A stretch of DNA of 64,000 nucleotides from Panicum virgatum (lineage: Eukaryota > Streptophyta > Magnoliopsida > Poales > Poaceae), in the NCBI RefSeq assembly GCF_016808335.1, contig NC_053149.1, forward strand, positions 19,254,733 to 19,318,732, written 5' to 3'. Below are positions 35,101-45,649 of this stretch, in pieces (the stretch's first letter is position 1; every line of letters begins with the position of its first letter). Position numbers and translations under genes: made by a program. The notes under the pieces were generated by a model that made no database searches, was not told the DNA's origin, and saw only the letters and a list, made by a program, of their open reading frames with translations.

Positions 35101-35771
35101 TTCAGGCTTCTGTGCAGGCTCTCTATCTTTCACAATCTCATCTATGTCCTCTAATTCAACGCCAGACACAGAATCATCATCACTACCAGATTCATGGCAT
35201 GTGTCTGATTCATCATCTCTGATTGTCCTTGTTCATTGCTAGCATCAGGTATTGGATTTTGGAAACCAATGTCAATATATAATCCTTCCTCATCAATACC
35301 CACATGATCAAAGGATGGGTTTGGGTTAGCAAGGAAATCAGTATCAGCAGATTGGGTATGACTTTGAAGGCTAGGTTCTGGTAACATAGGACATGACACT
35401 GAAGGTGTGAATGGGGCTTCAATTGAGTGGACAGTACCACTAAATTCCCATGTTGGGATCTCAGGAGGCTCACTATCAGGGTTGTGATAACAGACACTCA
35501 ATAAACAACATTTTGAAGCCTTATGTTTTGCAAACATTTCAACTAAATCTTGGTCAGAGCAGATTTGGATGTTGGTCTTTCTATCCATGCTGAAATAAAA
35601 AAGTGACGCTATTTCATTCGAACATGGAGGATACTTTTCAAGAACTTCATCAACCAAATCCCTGAAGTTGGTGAAATCAGCGTCCACGACTTTGTTCAGC
35701 AAATCCCACTGAGAATTCAAATTGCGAGAAATAATCCGTATTTCTAGATCGAAGCTAGTGTTAGGATCCAT
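32127..35771 (-). pseudogene. mudrA: MuDR-type transposase, frameshifted
   Basis: The gene starts at ATG 35771 (MDPNTSFDLEIRIISRN). The order of parts is: an N-terminal PB1-like region with an acidic linker; the MuDR DNA-binding segment (LDPPMAVGTLYSDMAIFKLA); the MULE catalytic region (FVQGCGSYLAVDS, VDGHNWMYPIAIGVIDSETN, STDCGQAVMNGV); the SWIM zinc finger (CSCRAWQGLGIPCKHA); a zinc knuckle (CPICHELGHHWYTC); and a Lys-rich C-terminus ending at TAA 32127-32129. Frameshifts are visible near 35215, 34440, 34360 and 34150, with stops near 34690. Introns lie at about 34800-34858 and around 33790-33890. A solo LTR (32266-32687) splits the last exon. It is not functional as read. Confidence 0.88.
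32266..32687 (-). mobile_element. Solo LTR of the TGTCAGACC family in the MULE transposase
   Basis: It reads TGTCGGTGTTTTACC...GGTCTGACA on the plus strand, so the LTR is minus-oriented. It sits between NPPIETL and QTPRKKQATMKK of the transposase C-terminus. Minus-strand flanks ATTAT and ATTGC match at 3 of 5, a weak duplication. There is no internal region, so it is a solo LTR left by recombination. Confidence 0.85.
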
Positions 35772-36300
35772 CCTACATACAATCCACATATCAATTTGTA
35801 AAAAATAGAGCTTCAATGACAACAATACGCATTCAACAAATCCTAATTACAAAACAGTAGCTATTGCGACCCATACCTTTCTGTGTCTACCTGGCCTGTG
35901 GGCGCGGCGCTGCCTGGCTGTGGGCGGGCCGCCCTGGCCTGGCCCGAGCCGCCTGGCGTCGGCGCACGCGGCCACCCGGCGCGGGGGCCATGCAGCGGTC
36001 CGTCTAGGGTGCACGGGCTCGCTCGGCGCGAGGGGGGGGGGCACGCGGCAGGAGCGGCCTGGGAGGGGGCGCGGGACCAGAGGAGAGGCTGGAGGGCGGC
36101 ACGCCTAGGGTGGGCGGCCAGCGGCGGTGGGGGGCATGGCCGGTGACAGCGGACGGGCTGTTGGGGATGGGGCAGTGGCGACGGGAGGAAGGGTGCCGAT
36201 CCGATCTGAACAGAGGATAGGGTTCAAAGTGGAAACAGGGGTAAAATGGTCATTTTACTATGTAGGGCCCACACGTAAGAGCTCCCAATCTGTTAACTTT
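35772..36300 (-). other. GC-rich leader of the MULE 2 transposase gene
   Basis: About 35880-36200 is strongly GC-rich, contrasting with the AT-rich rest of the element, and lies upstream of the transposase ATG. A donor-like AAAG|GTATGG on the minus strand near 35877 suggests a 5'-UTR exon followed by a short intron. No protein is encoded convincingly. Confidence 0.4.
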
Positions 36301-36438
36301 TAACAGATCATGGATGGAATGACACTGAGGTAAAAGAAAGTTCTGTCGATGGCATAGGGGTGTCTCCAAACTTTTTTGTGGTATACGCGTAACTACCATA
36401 TTTTTTAATGGCATAAAGGTAAAGGACTCTTAAATAAA

Positions 36439-37195
36439 GCTTTTGACTCCACGGCATTCTTCACCACTCAAGTAGATGTACGTGACAAATGATAGATCTT
36501 GCACACATGATATTTGTCTTTTCAGCTACTATAATTTACAATTAGGACCAATTCATGGATATATATTGGAACAATATTTGAATTTTATATGTGCATAGCT
36601 AGTTAATACTAATTCTAGTTTAATGTATGAACATGCAACCTGAATCATTATGGTTGGCAACATAACTACATATATTTTTGTTTGAGAGATATTTTTTGTA
36701 GTTTCTTTCATGAAGGGAATTTGTTTTGCCCATAGTAATGGGCGGGCACATACCTAATACATGTAAAATAGTTCACTCATGTATTTGGAAAAGAAAAAAA
36801 AATGTTTGAACTTGTCTGTCCAACCATCCTGACAATCCGCATTTTTTTCGTTTTAACCTTTTTCACGATTTTTTTTCATGTTTTGACTCCTGGAGAAACG
36901 ATTTGCGGTTTTGAATCCTAAGGGTCGGCGCACCATAAGTCATGACGCTGAGCTTTGCGAGCCGATTCAATGTGGCAGTCGATGAGGAAGTGACATGGCA
37001 TGACCTCGGCACCGTAGATCTTGGTGCCGAGCTCGGCGTCGTAGCTCTCGTCACCAACCCGGTAAGTAAAATTTTTTTTGGCTTACGCATTAATATAAGT
37101 AAAGCTACTTGGGAAATTTACAGGAACTATCTTCTAGTTCAAGTGGCTAAGGCACTTAATTTCTACCTTGCAGATAGGGGCCCAACCCAGGTAGC
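36439..37195. other. Intergenic with a MULE-like fragment
   Basis: AT-rich sequence to about 36880 without a gene. From 36890 to 37075 there is a GC-richer block with GATCTTGGTGCCGAGCTCGG and a donor-like GGTAAGTAAA, similar in wording to the 27-bp repeats in MULE 1. A short tRNA-like string (TCAAGTGGCTAAGGCACTTA) at about 37138 is too degenerate to call. Confidence 0.35.
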
Positions 37196-38016
37196 TGAAA
37201 GGATCAACACTAGGCCTAGGGGGGGTTGAATAGACCCTATTAAAAATTCTGCAAATTCTTGATGAAAAACTGTTAAACCTGTCAGAACTTCCGACGCAGT
37301 ACTGGAACTTTCGATTGGAAGTTTTGGTACTGGGTAGGAGCTTCCGACGATGAGCAGGAACTTTCGACCCTCAAATAAACTAAATACGATTTTCAAACAA
37401 AGATGAATATATGAAGATTATACTTGAATAGAAAGCTTACAACAAGTGTCTTGAGACTTCTAGATATGATCTCTAGCAGCGGAAACTTATAAACACATAG
37501 ATCGAGTCAAATCTAGCTCAAGAACGATATGAACAACAACAAGTAAATGAGACACAAGATTTGTTACCGAAGTTCACTCCACGAAGGAGCTACGTCTCCG
37601 TTGAGGAGCTCACAAAGAGCCAGATTGTCACTAATCCCTTGCCTCTCTCAATCAACCACAAAGGAGGATTGAGCCACTTACTATTGTTCTCACAAAGAGA
37701 GGGGGAATACAAACTTCCGGGGGACAATCACAAAGATTGAGAGCTCCACGGTGACACCTAACCGTTTAGGAGCAAAGCTCCAAGAGTAAAGGATGTGAAT
37801 CGATGAATCAAGCTTTGCTTCAAGTGCTTCTTGAGATGAACAAGCGAGAAATCACTCAAAGCCTCAAGTCACACACCTCAAATGCTTCTCACACCCAAAC
37901 CCCAAGTCAATCAATGCATTGATGAGCTCTAGAGGGAGTTGGGAGGGAGTATTCAATGCCTTTGGAGGTGTGCTGGTCGGGTTGGTCGGAAAGAAATGAA
38001 TGAGGGGGTGAGGGGG

Positions 38017-38024
38017 TATATATA
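38017..38024 (-). promoter_or_regulatory. TATA box of the split copia LTR
   Basis: TATATATA is flanked by GGGG and CCCC. The iteron-rich U3 lies upstream on the minus strand (38040-38460), and a CT-rich leader with TTCCGAC variants lies downstream. Confidence 0.5.
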
Positions 38025-38610
38025 CCCCACCCCATAAAAAGAGTCGTTGGCTGTTTCTGGAGGTGTCCATTGGATCTTCCGACGTAGGGTCGGATCTTCC
38101 AGCTATGCACAGAATTCAAACTCCGAACTCTATAATAGGATCTTTCGACTCATGGTCGGATCTTCGGCTTCATTCCCAGGTTTGGATCACTCAGATTAGG
38201 TCACAGACAACAGGGGTCGGAACATCCTAATTCGGTCGAAACTTACCCCGAGCCGGTGGGAACTTCCTGTGGGAACTTCCGGCCTGTGTAGGAACTTCCG
38301 ACGGTCCGCAGGAACTTCCAACGGAGACTGTGACAGAAGAAACCAAGTAAGTATTCATCTCAAGGGCAACACTTTGACGATCAATCGAACACGTCCCCCT
38401 TTATAGTATGGTGATTCCTACACTCAAATTCAAACCAAAAATAAATTTAAATGCTCGATAGCTCTTTCTGTTGGTGTTTTACCGGCAAGCCTACCTAGGG
38501 ATACCCTAAGGTAGTAGACTTGTAGGCAGGGTGTCGCCGAGATCAGGAACTCGAAGGTGCAAGCAACACAAGTTTAGACAGGTTCGGGCCGCAATATGCG
38601 TAATATCCTA

Positions 38611-39042
38611 TGTTAGACCCGGGACTACGGGACTACGTACATAGCTTAGACAATGACCGAATAAGGGATGGGACATGTCCATACCTTATCCGTATGTAAC
38701 TACCCGAATAGGAGTAGAACTAGATGAATACAGAAGGAAACTACCCGAGAGTACTCGAGTAGGATTCCTAAGCTAGTATAGGACTAGGACTTACATGTAA
38801 CCCTATCCCCCCATAGTATATAAGGGCGGGCAGAGACCCCTCCAAAATAACCAACCTGATATCAAGTCATACCAAGGCAATACAATCTGCCAACAGGACG
38901 TAGGGTATTACGCATATTGCGGCCCGAACCTGTCTAAACTTGTGTTGCTTGCACCTTCGAGTTCCTGATCTCGGCGACACCTTGCCTACAAGTCTAATAC
39001 CTTAGGGTATCCCTAAGTAGGCTTGCCGGTAAAACACCGACA
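38611..39042 (+). mobile_element. Solo LTR nested in the 3' LTR of its own family, opposite orientation
   Basis: It starts TGTTAGACCCGGG and ends CACCGACA, 432 bp. Flanks TCCTA and CCCTA match at 4 of 5. The host LTR text (CGTAATA... and ...CCCTACGTCCTGTTGG) continues on both sides. Confidence 0.88.
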
Positions 39043-39335
39043 CCCTACGTCCTGTTGGTTTGTTTGTATTGCCTTGGTATTGAATATTGGGTTGGTTGTT
39101 TTGGAGGGGTCCCTACCTGCCCTTATATACTCTTGGGGACAGGGTTACATGTAAGTCCTAGTCCGATACTAGCTTAGGTGTCCTACTCGAGGTACTCTTA
39201 GGTAGTTTCCTTCTGTATTCGGCTAGTTCTACTCCTATTCGGGTAGATACATACGGATAAGGTATGAACATGTCCCATCCCTTATTCGGTCATAGTCTAA
39301 GCTATGTACGTAGTCCCATAGCCCCGGGTCTGACA

Positions 39336-40000
39336 AGCCCCCGAGCTCTTTGTAGCCGAGTACTGCAGGCTTCGAGTACTTCTGAAGTAGTCTTCAGCTT
39401 CTTTGAAGCTCCATCTTGAAGATCTTCTTCGAGTACTTCCTTGGTTGCATCGAGGTTATGAGGTGCTCACGCCCCGAAATAGCTTCGACTTCTTTATATG
39501 GGGTGCGACTTAGTCGCACTCCATATGGAGTAGCTTCCGAGCCTTAGGTTGAATCGTAGATTCAGGCTGAGGGTCCTTAGTCTTGAATCTTCATCTTATC
39601 TTTCAAAATTGGAAAATAAGTATTCGATGACACGTACCCCGCAGCCCCCGAGCCTTGAATCCAAATCCCAATTTGAAAAAAGGTCCCCAGACTCGTGGCA
39701 TTGTAGGTATATGTAATATATTTTTATTCTCTCTGATTAATCAGAAATTTGATGGTATAATGTAATAAATTTGTTCAGAAATTCAGAAAACCTCTCTTTT
39801 CTGGCAAAAAGCCTCGAAAATATGGTTAACTAAATAACTTCCCAAAAATGCCCATTATTTTCCTCTCAAAATACCTAAAAACCAAAGAAAACTCTTCAAC
39901 TTCCCAACAGTGAAATTTAGCCTCCCAATGGTTATTTTAACCGCGCGGTGGCTTTTCTTTCACCAACGGGTCTTCTTTCGAGTAGTTTTTACGTCATCCA
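39336..40000 (-). other. 3' internal region of the non-autonomous element
   Basis: Non-coding. On the minus strand it contains CTCGGGGGCTGCGGGG, a block with CTCCATATGGAGTGCGACT, and a polypurine-type AAAGAGCTCGGGGGCT abutting the LTR. The same blocks precede the LTRs at 1754 and 2500. Confidence 0.6.
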
Positions 40001-40292
40001 GCCCCCGAGCGAGGGAGCCGAACGAGTCGCCGAAGGCACGATGAGTGCCTTGTTTCGCCCAGCCCCCGAGCGAGGGAGCCAGACGAGTCGCCGGAGGCAC
40101 GACGAGTGCCCCTGTCGCGCCCAGCCCCCGAGCGGGGGGGGGGGGGGGGCAGGCAAATCGCCGGAGGCACGGCGAGTGCCCTGTTTCGCCCAGCCCCCGA
40201 GCGAGGGAGCTAGACGATCCGCCTGAAGGCCCGACGAGTACCCTGTTTCGCCCAGCCCCCGAGCGAGGGAGCCAGACGAGTCGCCGGAGTTC
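40001..40292. repeat. ~62-bp tandem repeat, four copies plus a partial
   Basis: Units start GCCCCCGAGCGAGGGAGC and contain CGAGTCGCCGGAGGCACG and GAGTGCCCTGTTTCGCCCA. Starts are 40001, 40062, 40124, 40193 and 40255. The third unit has a long G-run where the others read GAGGGAGC, and the fifth is cut short. The array lies in the 3' internal part of the non-autonomous element. Confidence 0.9.
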
Positions 40293-40644
40293 AATCTGAA
40301 AAAAGACAATGCATACATTATGTAGCATAATGTGAAGATACCGAGTTTTACTCAGTGAAAGTACCAAAATTTATTCGGTAATGAAGATAGTGCTACTGTG
40401 TCGAGTTCTTTTTTAGGCCACGTAATTTCCCCGGGCAGTGCACCTGATCTCTGATGGCCTTAGTCCATGGCGCAGGGAACATTGCCTCATTCACGCTGAG
40501 GATCATGGGCTTACAGAAGAGTCGAGGTTGCACGGATTAAGGCTTAAGCTCCCGAGTACTTTAGCAACCTTTTAAGAAAAGACAACGAGCAGAAAGTAGT
40601 CGACATGCGACAAGAGTATGCGCGGTGCGCAAAAAGTAGTCGAT

Positions 40645-40937
40645 TGTTAGCAATCGAAGGGAACTGGAGGGGAAGGAAGAACGAAGCTAGAGCAAGATAG
40701 GAGCTCGGAGGACAGATTCCATTAGGAGAGAGTTCTGATTACAGTTCATGGCGAGTTCTATTCTCGTCTTGCCTCTTGTAGCCGCCGGCCACGGAATCAC
40801 ACACGCAACTCACGCACGCCACTTACACGGGCCGTTGCCACTCTGGGCCCGACACATGCACACTGGGCATCTTGGGCCGAGTAGATCGCCAAGGCCCAGG
40901 CGTAGAGGGGGATGTAGTCTTGCTGGTGGTGGTAACA
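40645..40937 (-). repeat. 3' LTR of the chromovirus
   Basis: The minus strand runs TGTTACCACCACCAGC to TTCGATTGCTAACA. The pol frame reads 38 codons into this LTR before its stop at 40823. Confidence 0.93.
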
Positions 40938-43831
40938 TCTCCCCCCTGTAAAGAACTCGCTTGCCCCCAAGCGGGTGCAGCCGGGAAGCGTTGACGGAGA
41001 GCTTCCACGTCTTCCCAAGTGGCGAGAGAAGCTGGCCAGCCGGACCACTTCACCAAGACTTGTTGAATGGAGCGAACGCCCTTGGTCACCATCTTCTTGG
41101 GCAGTACCTGCTCTGGAAACTGACAAGGAGCATCGAGGTCAGGAATCAGAGAAGAAACCGGATTTGTCTTGGAGATGGCTTGCTTCAGCTGGGAGACGTG
41201 GAAAACGTCATGGATAGATGCCGACGATGGAAGCTGGAGCTTGTAAGCGATCGGACCGACTTTACCGATGAGTTTATACGGGCCGAAGTACTTGAAGGCT
41301 AATTTCTGGTTAGCACGTGGCGCCAGCAATGATTGCACATATGTTTGGAGCTTGAGATACACTGAATCGCCCACCTGAAAAGAACGATCAGTCCTGCCCT
41401 TGTCAGCTTGCATTTTCATACGGTGTGTAGCGCGATGCAGGTGCTGTTGGAGAAGTGTGTTCATCATCTTCTTCTCACGGATCCACTCCGAAATGTTTGC
41501 TCCCACGCCCTGAACTGAAGGCAAACCCAGGCTGCGAGGAGAATACCCGTACAAGGCTTCGAACGGGGAACACCCGATAGCAGAATGAGCTGAAGTATTA
41601 TACCAATACTCAGCCGAGCTCAACCAATCCACCCATTTTGATGGGCAAGCATGAACGAAACAGCGAAGGTATGTCTCGAGGCACTGGTTGACGCGCTCGG
41701 TTTGGCCATCTGTTTGAGGGTGGTAACTTGTGCTCATACGAAGAGAGACCCTGACCAGTTTGAAGAGTTTTTGCCAAAATGTGCTTGTGAAGATCCTGTC
41801 ACGGTCGGAGACAATGGAGTCCGGAAGCCCATGCAACTTGTAAATGTTATCAAAAAAGACTTGGGCAATATCAGCAGCTGTGAAAGGGTGTGATAAGCCC
41901 AGGAAGTGACTGTATTTGGTGAATTTATCCACTACTACCAGGATACAGCTTTTACCCTTGGACTTAGGTAATCCTTCGATAAAGTCCATGGAAATAATTT
42001 GCCATGCCGATGAAGGGACTGGAAGTGGCTGAAGGAGGCCGGGGTACTTGGAACGGTCTGGTTTAGCTTGTTGGCAAGTGGAGCAACTGGCCACAAATGC
42101 TTTAATATCAGATTTCATGGCCTTCCAGGCAAACAACTGCTTGACCCGGTGGTAGGTTACTGGGAAACCTGAGTGACCGCCTGAAGGGGCATCATGTAAT
42201 GCTGACACTATTTGAGCTTGCAGGTTGCTGTTGTTGCCGAGCCAGATCCTTTTCTTGTATCGAAGAATTCCATCTTGAATAGAAAATTGAGGGACAGCTG
42301 AAGGATCTATGGTCAACTTGGACAACAACAATTGAGCATCTTGGTCTTGATTGTAACCTTGAATGATGGCCGAAGTCCAAGACGGGGCACAAGAGGACAT
42401 GGCGTGCAGGACTGGTTCAGAATCATGCGGCCGCCGGGATAGAGCATCGGCCACACGATTGTCGGAGCCTTGCTTGTAAACTAACTTGTATTGCAGCCCC
42501 AATAATTTAGTGAACACCCGCTGTTGCCAAGGAGTGTTGAGGCGCTGATCAGTGAGGTGAGTCAAGCTGCGTTGATCAGTGAAGATAGTGAATTCTGCAT
42601 GTTGCAGGTAGGGGCGCCATTGCTCAACTGCAAGGAGAATGGCTAGATACTCATTCTCGTATGTAGAAAGGCCTGCTGTCTTGGGACCTAGCGGCTTGCT
42701 GATGTATGCAAGAGGGTGACCACATTGTATGAGAACAGCGCCAACACCATTGGCACAGTCGTCAGTCTCCAAGCAAAACGGCCTGCTGAAGTCAGGAGTG
42801 GCCAGAACAGGTGCTGAGCTAAGAGCAGACTTGAGAGTATCGAAAGCGGCTTGATGATCAGGTGTCCAGACAAAGATGGAGTGCTTCTTCAGAAGATCAG
42901 TGAGGGGATGAGCAATGATTGCAAAATGTCTGACAAACTTCCGATAATAGCCCGCCAAACCGAGGAAACTCCGCAGCTCTTTGGTGTTGGTAGGGGTAGG
43001 CCACGAGACCATGGCTTCCACCTTTCTAGAGTTAGTTGAGATACCTTCGGCGCTGATGATATGTCCGAGGTAAGAGATCTGCCGCTGTGCGAAAGTACAT
43101 TTGGACAGTTTGACTTGCCACTGGTCTCGTGCGAGCAACTGAAAAACGACATGAAGATGGGAAAGATGCTCTTCAAAAGAACGACTGTACACCAATATGT
43201 CATCGAAGAAAACCAGAACACATGTCCTCAATAATGGCTGGAGAGTGGAATTCATAGCACCTTGGAAAGAAGTGGGGGCTCCACAAAGGCCAAAAGACAT
43301 AACCTTAAACTCGAAGTGGCCAAAATGGGTTTGGAAGGCTGTTTTGTACTCTTCGCTGGCCTTCATTCTGATTTGATGAAAACTCGAATTGAGGTCAAGG
43401 CTAGAAAACCAAGAAGCCCTTGCCAATTCATCGACTAGCTCATCGAAAATGGGTATAGGGAACTTGCCCCGGACAGTTAGCGCGTTGAGGTAGCGGTAAT
43501 CCACACAAGGACGCCATGTCCCGTCCTTTTTCTTAACCAACAGCAGTGGTGAAGAAAAGGGGCTGCTGCTTGGATGGATTAGGCCCTTGTCCAGCATATC
43601 TTGTATCTGCTTTTCAATTTCATCCTTGAGAGCCGGAGGGTATCGGTAGGGGCGGATATAGACTGGTTTGGCGCCCGCCACTAAGGGAATTGAGTGATCA
43701 CAATCCCGAGCAGGAGGTAACCCACTGACTGGAGCAAAAACTGAGGAGAATTCAGTGAGCAAGGTCGAAACCGAGGGGTGTACTGAAGAAGCTATCTCCT
43801 CTAGCTGATCAGGTACTGAAATACTGCAGAG
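40823..43831 (-). CDS. Chromovirus pol: RT, RNase H, integrase, chromodomain
   Basis: The frame continues from gag-protease after one TAG. Residues are counted from TTG at 43762. RT has VDYRYLNALTV and the catalytic VFFDDILVYS at about 183-192 (FFDD where FVDD is usual). RNase H carries FCLETDDCANGVGAVLI. Integrase shows the zinc-binding H...H...CSTCQQAK module, then the catalytic acidic residues in SMDFIEG, SDRDRIF and TDGQTERVNQCLE. A chromodomain follows with VLVKWSGWPASLATWEDVE. The frame is open for about 1,000 codons, very well preserved, and ends inside the 3' LTR. Confidence 0.93.
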   Translation of the reverse strand, partial: LCSISVPDQLEEIASSVHPSVSTLLTEFSSVFAPVSGLPPARDCDHSIPLVAGAKPVYIRPYRYPPALKDEIEKQIQDMLDKGLIHPSSSPFSSPLLLVKKKDGTWRPCVDYRYLNALTVRGKFPIPIFDELVDELARASWFSSLDLNSSFHQIRMKASEEYKTAFQTHFGHFEFKVMSFGLCGAPTSFQGAMNSTLQPLLRTCVLVFFDDILVYSRSFEEHLSHLHVVFQLLARDQWQVKLSKCTFAQRQISYLGHIISAEGISTNSRKVEAMVSWPTPTNTKELRSFLGLAGYYRKFVRHFAIIAHPLTDLLKKHSIFVWTPDHQAAFDTLKSALSSAPVLATPDFSRPFCLETDDCANGVGAVLIQCGHPLAYISKPLGPKTAGLSTYENEYLAILLAVEQWRPYLQHAEFTIFTDQRSLTHLTDQRLNTPWQQRVFTKLLGLQYKLVYKQGSDNRVADALSRRPHDSEPVLHAMSSCAPSWTSAIIQGYNQDQDAQLLLSKLTIDPSAVPQFSIQDGILRYKKRIWLGNNSNLQAQIVSALHDAPSGGHSGFPVTYHRVKQLFAWKAMKSDIKAFVASCSTCQQAKPDRSKYPGLLQPLPVPSSAWQIISMDFIEGLPKSKGKSCILVVVDKFTKYSHFLGLSHPFTAADIAQVFFDNIYKLHGLPDSIVSDRDRIFTSTFWQKLFKLVRVSLRMSTSYHPQTDGQTERVNQCLETYLRCFVHACPSKWVDWLSSAEYWYNTSAHSAIGCSPFEALYGYSPRSLGLPSVQGVGANISEWIREKKMMNTLLQQHLHRATHRMKMQADKGRTDRSFQVGDSVYLKLQTYVQSLLAPRANQKLAFKYFGPYKLIGKVGPIAYKLQLPSSASIHDVFHVSQLKQAISKTNPVSSLIPDLDAPCQFPEQVLPKKMVTKGVRSIQQVLVKWSGWPASLATWEDVEALRQRFPAAPAWGQASSLQGGDVTTTSKTTSPSTPGPWRSTRPKMPSVHVSGPEWQRPV

Positions 43832-45649
43832 CTAAACAATTGTATCAACAGGCACATGAGGCAAGAGACCTTGTAGTAATACAGTGGAATTACCATACGG
43901 AATTGACATCCACTTCAGCTTCCAATGAACCTTCATGGGGCTGAAAGACTCAAGCCAATCCATACCCAAAATCAGGTCAAAATGTTGAAGGGGAAGAACC
44001 CGCAGATCAGAAGAGAAATTGAAGTCCTGAATTGACCAAGAAGCCCCAGGTAAGTGAGCATCACACTGCATAATACCCCCATTGGCAACCTGGACTCTGA
44101 TGGCGCTGGGTAGAAACTGAACCCCAAGAAACTTGTCAGCAACATGAGAATTGAGGAATGAATGTGAGCTCCCCGAGTCCACTAAAATGAGCAGGTGATG
44201 ATTTTGAATAGTGCCCTGAAAGCGCATTGTTCGGGGACCTTCAGTGCCACCAAAGGCCTCCGGAGACAGAGCAAGAAACAGCTGCACATCCTTGACTGAT
44301 CCACCCTGTTGAGAAGATAGCCCGTAACCAAAAGAGTCAGTGTTACCGTCGGCGTGCGCGATCAAGTCCATTAGCTCTTGTACGACATGAAGTTGCACCG
44401 TCGGGGCACACTTATGGCCAGGTTGCCATCGTTCGGCGCATCTATCGCAGAGACCGCGAGCATGGCGGTAAGCCTTCAGTGCAGCGAACTTGTCGGCTGT
44501 TGGCTTCCCAGGATCTGGAGCTGCAGGTTGGGCGTCAGTCGGAGGGTGCGGCCGATCGGCAGCAGGAGGCGCCGGTAAAGGTAAAGGCGCCCGTGGGGGC
44601 GGAGGCTTCCACTGAAAACCAGCTTCAGGGCGACGGGAATCTCGTTTGAACACTGTCCCGACCACTTCTTCCTGCAACAAGGCAAGGGAGTAGGCAGTAT
44701 CTAGAGAAGAAGGGCGCTGAACAAGCACAATGGAACGTATATTATCACATAATCTATCCATAAAACGAATAGTGTAGTACATAGGATCCGTGGAATGCTC
44801 GTAAGCAATAAGCTGATCCACCAATTCAGAAAACCGTTCTACATAATCAGCGACAGTACTAGTTTGGCAAATGTGGTAAAGCTGCCTAATCAAGGATTCC
44901 TGCTGGTCTCTACCAAATCGCTCGAGTAAAAGAGAGGAAAACTCAGACCACGATGATTGTTTCAAACGCTTGGCCACAGATTGGGACCATCGTGCGGCTG
45001 GACCATCTAACTGATTCAAGGCCAGACGAACCCAGTAACTAGAATCAACAGAGTACATCTCGAAATAATCCTCACACCTAGAGATCCAAAGTTTGGGATT
45101 TTCGCCATCGAATCGATGGAAATGTAATTTGGGTAACTTGCCAAGCATGGGGTTGTCACGGTAAAAACCAGAGGAACCGTGTTTCGTGGAGGAGATGGGA
45201 GGGGGAAGGGGATGAGATAACGTACCCTTGACCGGGACGTGGGTGTGGATCAGCACGGATCCGAACCCCTCATCCCGGTAGTGATGTTCAGCACGGTGCC
45301 CAGCGGGGCCGTCGGCGTCGGTAGGAGCAGGTGAGCGCTCCGTCGCCGACAGCGGGGATGGGAAGATGGGAGGCTCCTGGACCACGCGCTCACGGAGTGA
45401 GCGGTCCCAGAAGCGGGTGACCTTGCCGAGCTCGAGCTTCACGTCGTCGACGGTGGCCTCGATGCGGGGATGCCATTCGTCGAACACCTGAGCCGCGTCC
45501 TCCAAGCGGTCAAGCCGGGCGCCCTGAGATTGCTCGATGTCAAGGAATCGGCGGTCCCACTTCTCGTCATGCTCGGAGAAGCCCTTGCGGAGCTCGTCGG
45601 AGAACCGCTGCTGCATCTCGTCGAGGATGATCTTGACGGCGGGATCCAT
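43832..45649 (-). CDS. Chromovirus gag and protease
   Basis: The 605-codon frame starts MDPAVKIILDEMQQRFSDEL with a coiled-coil-like N-terminus. It includes the gag core (FHRFDGENPKLWISRCEDYF, RLALNQLDGPAARW), a zinc knuckle CDRCAERWQPGHKC at about 401-414, and an aspartic protease with LVDSGSSHSFLN (Asp at about 491) and LILGMDWL. It stops at TAG 43832-43834, after which pol continues in the same frame. The amber codon could be a decay mutation or, less likely, a readthrough site. Confidence 0.93.
   Translation of the reverse strand: MDPAVKIILDEMQQRFSDELRKGFSEHDEKWDRRFLDIEQSQGARLDRLEDAAQVFDEWHPRIEATVDDVKLELGKVTRFWDRSLRERVVQEPPIFPSPLSATERSPAPTDADGPAGHRAEHHYRDEGFGSVLIHTHVPVKGTLSHPLPPPISSTKHGSSGFYRDNPMLGKLPKLHFHRFDGENPKLWISRCEDYFEMYSVDSSYWVRLALNQLDGPAARWSQSVAKRLKQSSWSEFSSLLLERFGRDQQESLIRQLYHICQTSTVADYVERFSELVDQLIAYEHSTDPMYYTIRFMDRLCDNIRSIVLVQRPSSLDTAYSLALLQEEVVGTVFKRDSRRPEAGFQWKPPPPRAPLPLPAPPAADRPHPPTDAQPAAPDPGKPTADKFAALKAYRHARGLCDRCAERWQPGHKCAPTVQLHVVQELMDLIAHADGNTDSFGYGLSSQQGGSVKDVQLFLALSPEAFGGTEGPRTMRFQGTIQNHHLLILVDSGSSHSFLNSHVADKFLGVQFLPSAIRVQVANGGIMQCDAHLPGASWSIQDFNFSSDLRVLPLQHFDLILGMDWLESFSPMKVHWKLKWMSIPYGNSTVLLQGLLPHVPVDTIV

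Larger units (their letters stand above)
31410..36429. mobile_element. Complete MuDR-like element (MULE 2), 9-bp TSD
   Basis: The inverted ends start GAGTCCTTTACC and match for about 130 bp with scattered differences (both include CAAAAAAGTYTGGARACACC). They are flanked by a perfect 9-bp duplication, TTAAATAAA, at 31401-31409 and 36430-36438. The element is 5,020 bp including a solo LTR insertion of 422 bp. It carries one minus-strand transposase gene with frameshifts. Its left quarter (31600-31860) is A-rich with many AAATCAGAAAAAT-like repeats. Boundaries are firm. Confidence 0.93.

Noticed and set aside
37129..37190. tRNA-like string
   Set aside because: Only a weak box-A-like TGGCTAAGGCACTT and no proper box B or cloverleaf. 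It is too degenerate for a tRNA or SINE call.
40001..40292. CRISPR-like regular repeat
   Set aside because: The units are contiguous tandem copies without distinct spacers, inside a plant retrotransposon.
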